DNA of 13,945 bases from Psychrilyobacter sp. (GCA_023145315.1 JAGLEA010000177.1:1-13945); one strand, 5' to 3'; shown: positions 7,050-13,797, counted from the stretch's first letter. A program made the numbers and translations. The notes: generated by a model from the letters alone, not told the origin.

Positions 7050-7785
7050 TTCCAAACATTCTTAATACCTCTTGAGTATATTTACCTGATTTTTCATTTA
7101 TATATAGAGGCGGCTCTATTGTTAATCCAGGTTTTACACCTTTCAATCCTTCTACTAAGATGATCTTAGCTGATTTTTCCATTGTTGTATGGATAAACCT
7201 TATTCTTTTTGGCTCTAATTTATATTTTTTCATTAGTTCTAAGATATCTATTAGTCTATCAGCACGGTGAACCATGGTAAAACATCCTCTATTTTTTAGA
7301 AGGTAGCTCCCTGCTTTTATTATATCTTCTAAATTTATTAAGATTTCATGCCTTGCAAAAGTTAGTTGATCTAGATTATTTAGTTGATTTTCATCTCCAT
7401 TAAATTTAAAAAAAGGTGGGTTTGTTATTACAGCATCATAACTTTGATCTTTAAAATTTAAATTAATTTCTTTAATATCGCCTTTTATTATCTCTACTTT
7501 TGATTCTAATTTATTAAGGATGATATTCCTCTTAGCTAAGTCTACAGATATATCTTGGATTTCAATTCCTGTAATTTTTGCTTCAGTTCTCATAGATAGA
7601 AGCATTGGTATCACTCCATTTCCAGTTCCTAAATCTATTATTTTTTTTCTATTTTTATTTATAGTTAAAAAATTAGATACTAGCACTGAATCAATAGAGA
7701 AATTAAGAAAATCATTTCTTTGTATTATTTTCATTCCTTTGTGGTTTAAAAAGTCTATAATAACTTCATTAGAGTGTTCTCTCAT
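7039..7785 (-). CDS. trmN: tRNA1(Val) (adenine-37-N6)-methyltransferase-like protein
   Basis: A 248-residue SAM-dependent N6-adenine methyltransferase of the TrmN6/YfiC/YabB family, expected to methylate A37 of tRNA-Val. It has SAM motif I DLGTGNGVIP (51-60), catalytic NPPFFK (122-127, the N-P-P-F type of amino-group methylases) and the family-typical VHRADRLIDIL (172-182). The C-terminal PPLYINEKSGKYTQEVLRMF is also family-typical. The start is ATG 7785 with AGGTG (7794-7798) eight bases upstream. The ribosome binding site lies inside a copy of the dispersed 24-bp repeat. It sits just downstream of the exoA-DUF4325 terminator, so it needs its own promoter, most simply the TATAAT in that repeat. 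Confidence 0.88.
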   Translation of the reverse strand: MREHSNEVIIDFLNHKGMKIIQRNDFLNFSIDSVLVSNFLTINKNRKKIIDLGTGNGVIPMLLSMRTEAKITGIEIQDISVDLAKRNIILNKLESKVEIIKGDIKEINLNFKDQSYDAVITNPPFFKFNGDENQLNNLDQLTFARHEILINLEDIIKAGSYLLKNRGCFTMVHRADRLIDILELMKKYKLEPKRIRFIHTTMEKSAKIILVEGLKGVKPGLTIEPPLYINEKSGKYTQEVLRMFGNYN

Positions 7786-7786
7786 C

Positions 7787-7810
7787 TTATCATCACCTGT
7801 TTATTATAAT
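7787..7810 (-). repeat. copy of the 24-bp dispersed repeat acting as the trmN leader
   Basis: On the minus strand the unit begins ATTATAATAAAC and ends GGTGATGATAA. The trmN ATG follows one base later, so the unit provides both a -10-like TATAAT and the AGGTG ribosome binding site. It lies immediately after the terminator of the preceding operon, where a new promoter is required. No good -35 hexamer is visible because that position falls in the terminator stem. Confidence 0.65.
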
Positions 7811-7812
7811 AA

Positions 7813-7840
7813 AAAACAAAGCCCTTTTAGGCTTTGTTTT
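7813..7840 (-). terminator. Rho-independent terminator of the udk-exoA-DUF4325 operon
   Basis: Stem AAAACAAAGCC (7813-7823) pairs perfectly with GGCTTTGTTTT (7830-7840) around a six-base loop. On the minus strand the stem is followed by a T run. The stop codon of the DUF4325 gene (7827-7829) lies in the loop, so coding sequence and terminator overlap. Confidence 0.88.
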
Positions 7841-8129
7841 CATTATTCTCTTTATTTTCATTACTCTCTTTAATCATCTCTTGAATTAATTTAGATAACA
7901 TTTCTTTTATTCCTGTATCTACATTTCTAAATCTTATGTTGTTTTCTATTGCTTCAAACCCTCTCTCTTCTACAATTTTTCCTATTGTATTTTCTAAAAA
8001 GTCATAAGTTGTTTTCTCAATTGCTTTAAAGTCTAATGTCACTTGTTCTACTATTTTAAGACTATTCACAATATTCTCGTGAAGTAACTCTGGATCTTGA
8101 TCTATAAAATTTTTAACTACTATTAGCAT
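7827..8129 (-). CDS. DUF4325 (STAS-like) domain protein
   Basis: A 100-residue protein matching the DUF4325/STAS-like pattern: VNSLKIVEQVTLDFKAIEKTTYDFLENTIGKI, then a mixed segment, then IENNIRFRNVDTGIKEML. This is a small alpha/beta domain without catalytic motifs, usually of unknown or signalling-related role. The C-terminal tail (KESNENKENNENKA) is low-complexity and its last codons form one arm of the terminator. I start at ATG 8129, five bases after GGAGG (8135-8139). A longer reading from TTG 8141 would bury that ribosome binding site. It begins 13 bases after the exoA stop, so it is co-transcribed with exoA and udk. The domain call is from residue pattern and is moderately sure; the function is not known. 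Confidence 0.75.
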   Translation of the reverse strand: MLIVVKNFIDQDPELLHENIVNSLKIVEQVTLDFKAIEKTTYDFLENTIGKIVEERGFEAIENNIRFRNVDTGIKEMLSKLIQEMIKESNENKENNENKA

Positions 8130-8142
8130 AATATCCTCCAAT

Positions 8143-8904
8143 TTAATTTTTTAATTCTAACACTACTGGACAATGGTCTGACCCTGTAATATCATTTCTT
8201 ATTTCTATACTTTTTACCTCATTCATAAATGATTCGTTTACAATATGGTAATCTAGTCGCCAGCCTATATTTTTTTCCCGTCCACTAAATCTATAAGACC
8301 ACCACGAATACTTCACTGTATCAGGGTAAAAAGATCTATAAGTATCTATATACCCATCTCCTAATAGTTCACTCATCCATTCTCTTTCTTCAGGGAGATA
8401 GCCTGGATTTTTCTCATTTCTCTTTGGGTTTGTCAAATCTATCTCTTTATGAGCGACATTCATGTCACCACATAATATTACATTTTTTCCTGATTTGACT
8501 AGATCATCACACCTGTTTTTAATAGCTATATTAAATCTTAATTTATAATCTAATCTCTTTCCCTCACTCTGACTATTAGGAAAATAACAATTTATAAGAT
8601 TAAAATTTTCATATTCTAACTCAATGTATCTTCCTTCAGAATCAAATTCTTCTATCCCCATTTGAGAAACATTTTTAGGAGCTATTTTAGTATATACGGC
8701 AACTCCTGAATATCCCTTTTTTTCTGCTGAAAAAAAATAAGATTTATAATCTTTTATATTAATTAAGTTTTCATCTAGTTGCTCTGTTTGAGCTTTAGTT
8801 TCTTGGATACACAAGATATCGATTTCCTCTATTCCCATCCAGTCTATAAAACCTTTTTTTTGGACAGCTCTTATTCCATTTACATTCCACGAATAGATAT
8901 TCAT
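8143..8904 (-). CDS. exoA: exodeoxyribonuclease III / AP endonuclease (ExoA/Xth family)
   Basis: A 253-residue Mg-dependent endonuclease of the Xth family. It cleaves DNA 5' to abasic sites and has 3'-repair exonuclease activity in base-excision repair. All signature motifs are present: WNVNGIRA (6-13), CIQETKA (32-38, with the metal-binding Glu), GYSGVAV (64-70), YFPNS (107-111), GDMNVAH (146-152), WWSYR (201-205), GWRLDYH (214-220) and the catalytic GSDHCPV (241-247). Length and motifs are canonical with no truncation. The start ATG 8904 lies one base after the udk stop, with GGA inside the end of udk serving as the ribosome binding site. Udk and exoA are therefore tightly coupled. Confidence 0.95.
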   Translation of the reverse strand: MNIYSWNVNGIRAVQKKGFIDWMGIEEIDILCIQETKAQTEQLDENLINIKDYKSYFFSAEKKGYSGVAVYTKIAPKNVSQMGIEEFDSEGRYIELEYENFNLINCYFPNSQSEGKRLDYKLRFNIAIKNRCDDLVKSGKNVILCGDMNVAHKEIDLTNPKRNEKNPGYLPEEREWMSELLGDGYIDTYRSFYPDTVKYSWWSYRFSGREKNIGWRLDYHIVNESFMNEVKSIEIRNDITGSDHCPVVLELKN

Positions 8905-8905
8905 C

Positions 8906-9535
8906 TTACAATGTTCCTTTTTCTAGATACCTTTTTAATTTTGCAATAATCATATTGATAGCTACTTTGTTTTCTCCACCCCTTGGTATTATTACATCTG
9001 CATATCTTTTAGAAGGCTCACAAAATTCTAAATACATGGGCTTAACTGTTTCTAAGTACTGATTTTTTACTGATTCAAAAGTTCTACCTCGTTCATTTAT
9101 ATCTCTTTCTATACGTCTAAGAAGCATTTCATCTGCATCTGTATCTACAAATATTTTTACATCTAGCATATCTCTGATTTCTGGCATTGCTAGGATTAGT
9201 ATCCCTTCAATAACTACAATTTTAGAAGGATGAATATTTATTTTTTCATCTTTTCTAGCATGAGTTTTAAAGTCATAAATAGGTCTTTCTATAGATTTCC
9301 CATTTTTAAGATCTAGTAAATGTTTTTTTATAAGGTCAAATTCTATTGAGGCAGGGTGATCAAAATTTACATTTCCCATTTCCTCTATAGATTGATCTCG
9401 AAGCTCTTTGTAATACGCATCTTGCTCTACTAAAACTGCATCTTCAGATTTAAATGCCTTTATTAAATTATACGCTACTGTAGTTTTACCTGATCCACTT
9501 CCACCTGCTACTCCTACAAATATACAATTACTCAT
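8906..9535 (-). CDS. udk: uridine kinase
   Basis: A 209-residue uridine/cytidine kinase of the pyrimidine salvage pathway (uridine to UMP). Motifs are P-loop GGSGSGKTT (11-19), DAYYK (39-43), NFDHPASIEFD (57-67), YDF (87-89), VVIEGIL (107-113) and the LID region RRIERDINERGR (140-151). Length and motifs are typical of bacterial Udk. The start ATG 9535 has a strong AGGAGG seven to eight bases upstream. It follows the replication initiator gene by 45 bases on the same strand, and a copy of the dispersed repeat bridges that gap. Either read-through from the initiator or a promoter in the repeat could drive it. Together with the larger nucleoside kinase at 4536-5996, this window holds two different P-loop nucleoside kinases. 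Confidence 0.95.
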   Translation of the reverse strand: MSNCIFVGVAGGSGSGKTTVAYNLIKAFKSEDAVLVEQDAYYKELRDQSIEEMGNVNFDHPASIEFDLIKKHLLDLKNGKSIERPIYDFKTHARKDEKINIHPSKIVVIEGILILAMPEIRDMLDVKIFVDTDADEMLLRRIERDINERGRTFESVKNQYLETVKPMYLEFCEPSKRYADVIIPRGGENKVAINMIIAKLKRYLEKGTL

Positions 9536-9563
9536 AATTACCTCCTAAAATTTCAATTATGTT

Positions 9564-9587
9564 TATTAATCCTTTATAAATTATAAT
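9564..9587 (-). repeat. copy of the 24-bp dispersed repeat between the initiator gene and udk
   Basis: The plus-strand core AATCCTTTATAAATTATAAT matches the AATCC subclass of the family. On the minus strand it begins ATTATAATTTATAAAGG, with a possible -10 box for udk. It encodes the last residues (Gly-Leu) and the TAA stop of the initiator gene, so the repeat overlaps coding sequence. Udk begins 28 bases downstream behind its own AGGAGG. Confidence 0.6.
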
Positions 9588-11335
9588 CCTTTTTCTTCCT
9601 TTAAAGCTTTTAAAATATATGCTTTTTCTATTGATTTAAATATTTTCTCTTGAATAGTGCTCATTTTTCTTATATCACTATCTTTTTTGAACATTTTTTT
9701 TGCCTTTTCTAATAACTTTTTCTTTTCTTCTTCCTTCATCTTGTCGTATAGCTCTAGTAATAGTTTATCTATTGGATCAATTTTGTCTTCTTTTGATCTA
9801 TTGGATTTGTCTTTATCTTCTTGGATAGATCTTGGTTTTTCTACTACTTCTGCATCTTCTATATCATGGTGTTTTATTTCAGTTTTTATTATCTTTGATT
9901 TTATTTCTTTTTTTTGAGATTTAGTACTCTTTATCGTGTCTAATAGCTCTTTGTCACCCTTTATGTTTTTCAAAACACCACTAATATATGCCACTAATGT
10001 TTTTGAAATTTCGGTTTTTAAATTAGAATATAATATATCTAAAATATGGACAGTTACATTTTCTCCCTCTTCTAAATACAATTTTTTTACTTTATTGTCA
10101 GCTCTTTTATTCCAATTTTTTGATACAAATATATTTTTCTTAGCTTTTACTATAGCATTCATTACCCTTTCTGGGATTTCATCATTTTTTATAGTTGAAA
10201 CCTTTGAAGTTGTTGTAACATCTATATTTAGCTTTGTTTGTTCCTGTTTTTTTATTTTGATTTCTCTTTTTTTCTTACCTTTTAGAATGTAATCTGAAAT
10301 ATGGCATTCTCCATCTTTATCTACGTTATAGACAAATTTATACACATAAGTTTTCTTTGCAGGTAGTGGACACACTTCATAGTGTAGGAGGTATCCTTTC
10401 TCTACTAGGACATCAAAAGATTTATTTATTCTTTTCATAACTTGCTTCATTTTGCTCACTTCATATTCTTTAACTTCTCCAGTCTTCAATACTTTTTTAA
10501 TTCGACTTTTTAATGTTAATGGTATTATTGTTGCTAGAGTTTCTATTCTAAATTCACCCTCTGTTGCCGAAAATCTTTTCATACTTAAAAATTGATATAT
10601 TTTCTCAGCTGCTCTATCAGATTTTCTTAATATATTTAGTTGGTGTCTATCAAAAATAGAGTAGTGTTTAATTTTTAATTCATCTAACACTCTATGGTCT
10701 AGCCTTACTTTGTAGTACACTTTCATCTTATTTGTTTTAATATTTTTCTCTTTATATTTCTCATATTTAACTAAATTAAGTGGTTCTTTATAAACTTCTC
10801 TAATTATATTTCCTGCAGCTTTTCTATTTCTAATCATTATTTTATATGTCGTTGCCTGGAGATTATACAAAGTTTCTTCCATTTTTCGGTAATATTTCAT
10901 AGAAAATTTTAGTCCCAGGTAGTCGATAACTTCGTCTACATTAAAAGTTATGTATTCCTTTGTTGGGTCAGTAGCTAATATTTCTTGAAATTTGTAAAGA
11001 ATAAAATAAAACACATTTTTTTCAAAATCTGAAGGTTGTTGATTTCTAATACCTTCAAAATTATCTGTACTGAGAGATGCACCAAACTTTATTCCTGCAT
11101 TAGCAATTTCATATACTAAATTGACGTTTCTTTGTCGTTTAGACGTAAAAAAAGGTAAAATTATGAATAAAAAAGGTTGATTAATAGTATCCCTAATATC
11201 CATATCTTCTAAATAGAGAGATACAGTCTTAGTAGGGATTTTTTTTGGTTTTGAGCTAATTATATTAATATTTAAATCATCTTTATCTCCTATTTCTAAG
11301 ATTTCTAAAAGAGATCCTTGCTTTATAGTTGCCAT
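9581..11335 (-). CDS. rep: plasmid-type replication initiator, winged-helix (RPA/Rep_3-like) with long C-terminal extension
   Basis: A 584-residue protein whose first ~340 residues look like a two-winged-helix plasmid replication initiator, which would bind iteron repeats and recruit the replisome. The first winged-helix region (about 100-175) contains SDFEKNVFYFILYKFQEI, ITFNVDEVIDYLG and YYRKMEETLYNLQATTYKIM, the pattern of the replication initiator protein A family (RPA, PF10134 from memory). The second region (about 225-340) contains LRKSDRAAEKIYQFLSMKRF and VLVEKGYLLHYEV. The last ~240 residues are lysine/glutamate-rich, with a probable coiled coil near KMKEEEKKKLLEKAKKMFKK, and no domain I recognise. 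The start is ATG 11335, five bases after GGTGG; an in-frame GTG at 11344 would consume that site. The repeat-rich region directly upstream is what an iteron origin would look like. Initiator role likely; exact family less sure. Confidence 0.8.
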   Translation of the reverse strand: MATIKQGSLLEILEIGDKDDLNINIISSKPKKIPTKTVSLYLEDMDIRDTINQPFLFIILPFFTSKRQRNVNLVYEIANAGIKFGASLSTDNFEGIRNQQPSDFEKNVFYFILYKFQEILATDPTKEYITFNVDEVIDYLGLKFSMKYYRKMEETLYNLQATTYKIMIRNRKAAGNIIREVYKEPLNLVKYEKYKEKNIKTNKMKVYYKVRLDHRVLDELKIKHYSIFDRHQLNILRKSDRAAEKIYQFLSMKRFSATEGEFRIETLATIIPLTLKSRIKKVLKTGEVKEYEVSKMKQVMKRINKSFDVLVEKGYLLHYEVCPLPAKKTYVYKFVYNVDKDGECHISDYILKGKKKREIKIKKQEQTKLNIDVTTTSKVSTIKNDEIPERVMNAIVKAKKNIFVSKNWNKRADNKVKKLYLEEGENVTVHILDILYSNLKTEISKTLVAYISGVLKNIKGDKELLDTIKSTKSQKKEIKSKIIKTEIKHHDIEDAEVVEKPRSIQEDKDKSNRSKEDKIDPIDKLLLELYDKMKEEEKKKLLEKAKKMFKKDSDIRKMSTIQEKIFKSIEKAYILKALKEEKGL

Positions 11336-11345
11336 ATATACCACC

Positions 11346-12149
11346 TTATCATCATTTTCAATTTATAATTTTACCATCCTTTTCAGATTATAACATCTTT
11401 CTAGTAAAAAACAAAACTTTTTTTATTTCTTTTCTCTGATATTTGTTTAAAGTAGATTTAACTTTTTAGTATCCTTTATAATTTATAATCACTATTTATA
11501 CTATTTTAAATTTATCCTTGTCTTTTTTATCCTCTTTTACAATCCTCTATTAAATATAATTCCATCAACCCTTTATTTATATACACTTTCTTTTTCATCC
11601 TTGATTAATTATAAGGTCTACTTTTCAACATCTTTTCATTTATACTAATAAAATTAAAGGTCTTTTATAATCACTCTATTATCTACCTTCTAAAACTTTA
11701 GAATTATATAGCTTTCTTTATCATCCTTTATTTATTACACTCTATTTTATTTTATTTCCCTGTGTTTATTGGTCTATTTTATCATCACTTATACAATATA
11801 TTTTTTTATTTATTTTTCTTTTCTTTCTACTCCTCATTTCTTCTATTAAATCCAGTTCTCTTTTACCATCATCTATTAAACATATTTATCTATAATATCT
11901 CATCATCTATTAATTATAAAAAAAAATATATATCTTTCCTAGAGTTATTGATGTTCAGCTTCTCTCTAAAAATAATACCTAGTAAATAAAGGATTTCTTT
12001 TACAATCCTTTAATATTTATAATTCTTAGTTTTTTCCTTCTTCTTTCTAAAGCTTTATTTTCAATGTTTTTTTATCATCATCTATTAGATATAAGATATT
12101 ATCCGTTATATCTATTAGCTTTCTTTTACAATCCTTTATTTATTATATT
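11346..12149 (-). repeat. array of degenerate 24-bp repeats upstream of the initiator
   Basis: Twelve good copies in one orientation start at 11346, 11371, 11466, 11537, 11592, 11718, 11779, 11863, 11897, 12000, 12072 and 12126. Weaker matches start near 11483, 11566, 11665 and 12098. In every good copy unit positions 6-8 are ATC; the rest of the consensus is roughly ATCMTYTATTAATTATAA preceded by TTAYM. Two subclasses alternate, ATCATC-type and AATCC-type. The spacing is irregular (25 to 126 bases), unlike a classical tandem iteron block. Flanks are partly shared: TCTTTTACAATCCTTTA recurs near 11996 and 12122. On the minus strand each unit resembles a -10 box followed by AAAGGATTGTAA or AGATGATGATAA. 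The copy at 11346 abuts the initiator ribosome binding site. Confidence 0.75.
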
Positions 12150-12224
12150 TTTTTTATTCTTTTACTCTTTTAGAGACTATTTTTATTAGCTTCTAGCTTC
12201 ATTCAAAAAAAATATAAAAAGCTC

Positions 12225-12257
12225 TACATAATACATTAAACATTAATACATAATACA
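12225..12257. repeat. short direct repeat TACATAATACA, 22-bp period
   Basis: TACATAATACA occurs at 12225-12235 and again at 12247-12257, a 22-base period that is typical of iterons. The sequence between (TTAAACATTAA) contains a related ACATTAA element. It lies at the rlmL side of the gene-free region, outside the 24-bp array. Only two copies are present, so chance in an AT-rich region cannot be excluded. Confidence 0.45.
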
Positions 12258-12302
12258 ACATAGTAAATTCAAAACTTGTTTGTTGTCTTTATATTCTCTT
12301 TA

Positions 12303-12334
12303 AAAGAAAAAGAGTAAGATATAAAACCTTACCC
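12303..12334 (-). terminator. Rho-independent terminator of rlmL
   Basis: On the minus strand GGGTAAG (12334-12328) pairs with CTTACTC (12318-12312), with one G-U pair, around a nine-base loop. TTTTTCTTTT follows. It lies about 27 bases after the rlmL stop, so rlmL transcription should end before the initiator region. Confidence 0.8.
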
Positions 12335-12360
12335 TTCTATAAAACTTCTACTATTAAATA

Positions 12361-13518
12361 CTAATCTATCTCTTTATTCACCCTAGGTGGCCTCTGACCA
12401 TAATATTGATAGTATCTACATTTTAAATTACCATTATATAATTTTCTATTCTTATTAGCTTTTTTCTCAAAAAGTTTTTCGAATCCATCATGAGATGTAA
12501 TAACATAATAAGACCATTTTTTAGCTCTCATTCTACAAATGTCTCCTAATGTTCTATAAAGTTTTTCAACTTCATCTATCTCAGATAATCGCTCACCATA
12601 TGGTGGGTTAGTAATAAGAGAACCATATTCAGCCATTGATTCAAACTCTAATATATGTTTAGTTTCAAAAAGAATATCATCTTGAACACCAGCTAACGTA
12701 GCATTTTCTTCAGCGATTTTTATTGTTTCTCCATTTATATCAGAACCATAAATCCTAACTTCTTTTTCATAGTCCTCGTGTGTAAATGCTTCATCTCTAG
12801 CATCTAACCATAGTTGTTCATCAATAAGATCCCAATCTTCTGAAGCAAACCTCCTATTTACACCAGGAGCGATATTTCTAGCTATCATGGCTGCTTCTAT
12901 GACCAAGGTTCCTGTACCACACATAGGATCAACAAGAGGACGGTCTCCTCCCTTCCATTTTGATAATTTAACAAGAGCCGCCGCTAAAGTTTCCTTCATA
13001 GGAGCTTCATTAAGATGTGCTCTATACCCTCTTTTATGTAGAGGATCTCCTGATGTATCTATCATGATTACAAAATTATCGTTATGTCCGATGATTTTAA
13101 CCCTATAAAGAGCTCCATCTTCACTAAAATAATCATGTTTATATTCTAATTTAATTTTCTCAACAATTGCTTTTTTTGCCATTCTTTGCATATCTGACTT
13201 TGAAAACAATTTACATTTAACAGAGCTAACCCAAGATATAGGAAATTCAGCATTGATAGGTAAGATACTTACCCAATTTATCTTTTTAACTTGCTCAAAG
13301 TATTCGTCCCATGAAAAAGCTTTAAATTCTCCCATCTTCAAATAAACTCTATCAGCTGTTCTAAGCCAGATATTAGCTTTTATAATATCTTTTATATCAC
13401 CATCAAATTCAACTCGACCATTGTGAGTTACGACATTTTTAAAACCTAAATCTTTTATTTCTTGTGCCAAGATACTCTCTACTCCCATAGTAGACGTAGC
13501 TATTAGTGTGTATATCAT
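12361..13518 (-). CDS. rlmL: 23S rRNA (guanine-N2)-methyltransferase, short RlmL/YpsC type
   Basis: A 385-residue THUMP-domain RNA methyltransferase expected to modify 23S rRNA (m2G2445 by homology with the N-terminal half of E. coli RlmL). The THUMP/ferredoxin-like region covers about residues 1-155. The methyltransferase domain then shows HKRGYR (161-166), SAM-binding DPMCGTG (197-203) and catalytic NPPYGERL (304-311). It lacks the second methyltransferase domain (RlmK half) of the ~700-residue enterobacterial fusion, which is normal for Firmicute and Fusobacterial YpsC proteins. The start is ATG 13518 behind AGGAGGAG (13523-13530). It is a stand-alone gene with its own -10-like TATAAT at 13547-13552 and its own terminator. 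Confidence 0.93.
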   Translation of the reverse strand: MIYTLIATSTMGVESILAQEIKDLGFKNVVTHNGRVEFDGDIKDIIKANIWLRTADRVYLKMGEFKAFSWDEYFEQVKKINWVSILPINAEFPISWVSSVKCKLFSKSDMQRMAKKAIVEKIKLEYKHDYFSEDGALYRVKIIGHNDNFVIMIDTSGDPLHKRGYRAHLNEAPMKETLAAALVKLSKWKGGDRPLVDPMCGTGTLVIEAAMIARNIAPGVNRRFASEDWDLIDEQLWLDARDEAFTHEDYEKEVRIYGSDINGETIKIAEENATLAGVQDDILFETKHILEFESMAEYGSLITNPPYGERLSEIDEVEKLYRTLGDICRMRAKKWSYYVITSHDGFEKLFEKKANKNRKLYNGNLKCRYYQYYGQRPPRVNKEID

Positions 13519-13546
13519 CGATCTCCTCCTACTTCATTATTAATTA

Positions 13547-13552
13547 ATTATA
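13547..13552 (-). promoter_or_regulatory. candidate -10 box of rlmL
   Basis: TATAAT on the minus strand, about 29 bases upstream of the rlmL ATG and 17 bases before its AGGAGGAG. A -35 hexamer is not convincing at the expected distance. The surrounding ATTAATTATAAT resembles the end of the dispersed repeat, but the ATC core is absent. Confidence 0.4.
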
Positions 13553-13609
13553 ATACTTTATATTTTAACATATAAACTACAAATAAAAAAGTTTTAGCTA
13601 TAATAATTT

Positions 13610-13633
13610 CTTATAAATAATAAGTGATTATAA
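13610..13633 (+). repeat. inverted copy of the 24-bp dispersed repeat
   Basis: The reverse complement starts TTATAATCACTTATTATTTA, a good match to the family (ATC core at unit positions 6-8). It is the only clear copy in the window with opposite orientation. It faces two same-orientation copies at 13659 and 13724. Confidence 0.5.
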
Positions 13634-13658
13634 AAAGAATGAGAAGTTTAGAAAAAAG

Positions 13659-13682
13659 TTATCATCACTTAATAAATATAAT
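13659..13682 (-). repeat. copy of the 24-bp dispersed repeat upstream of rlmL
   Basis: On the plus strand it reads TTATCATCACTTAATAAATA and then TAAT, a close match to the ATCATC subclass. It lies about 140 bases upstream of the rlmL start, between that gene and the BMP-family gene terminator. Confidence 0.6.
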
Positions 13683-13723
13683 TTTGAGGGGTTCAACACT
13701 GCATAGTAAAATATAAGCGCAAC

Positions 13724-13747
13724 TTATAATCCTTTGATCATTATAAT
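13724..13747 (-). repeat. copy of the 24-bp dispersed repeat next to the BMP-gene terminator
   Basis: TTATAATCCTTTGATCATTA followed by TAAT on the plus strand matches the AATCC subclass. The ends TTATAAT and ATTATAA form a perfect 7-bp inverted repeat around nine bases. It lies 18 bases past the terminator hairpin on the rlmL side, so transcription toward rlmL could start here. Confidence 0.6.
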
Positions 13748-13754
13748 TGAAAAA

Positions 13755-13789
13755 ACAACTAAAAAAGGCTATAGAAAATTCTATAACCT
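13755..13789 (-). terminator. Rho-independent terminator of the BMP-family gene
   Basis: On the minus strand AGGTTATAG (13789-13781) pairs with CTATAGCCT (13774-13766), with one G-U pair, around six bases. A T-rich tract follows. It starts 9 bases after the stop codon of the partial gene. Confidence 0.85.
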
Positions 13790-13797
13790 AAATTATT

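Larger units (their letters stand above)
11345..12300. other. gene-free AT-rich region upstream of the initiator, candidate replication origin
   Basis: About 950 bases without a credible gene separate the initiator start from the rlmL terminator. The region is extremely AT-rich, pyrimidine-rich on the plus strand, and carries at least twelve degenerate 24-bp repeats. Near its distal end it holds an 11-bp direct repeat 22 bases apart. Proximity to a plasmid-type initiator, repeat content and AT richness together suggest an iteron-type origin (oriV). I found no clear DnaA box of the TTATCCACA type. A 75-codon open frame at 11762-11989 is just repeat-derived low-complexity sequence. Confidence 0.5.

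Noticed and set aside
8130..8141. TTG start for the DUF4325 gene
   Set aside because: It would place the GGAGG at 8135-8139 inside the coding sequence; ATG 8129 is better.
9657..10292. Two plus-strand open frames opposite the initiator gene
   Set aside because: They are Phe/Ser-rich antisense shadows of the Lys/Glu-rich initiator tail, with no ribosome binding sites.
11762..11989. 75-codon open frame on the plus strand in the gene-free region
   Set aside because: Translation is low-complexity Phe/Leu/Tyr/Ser with YHHL motifs that simply reflect the ATCATC repeat units; no ribosome binding site is seen.
11346..12149. CRISPR array
   Set aside because: The repeats are degenerate, spacing is irregular, units recur singly upstream of other genes, and no cas gene is present.
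11345..12300. DnaA boxes in the candidate origin
   Set aside because: Only distant matches such as TTATCCGTT and TTATCCTTG were seen; none fits TTATNCACA.
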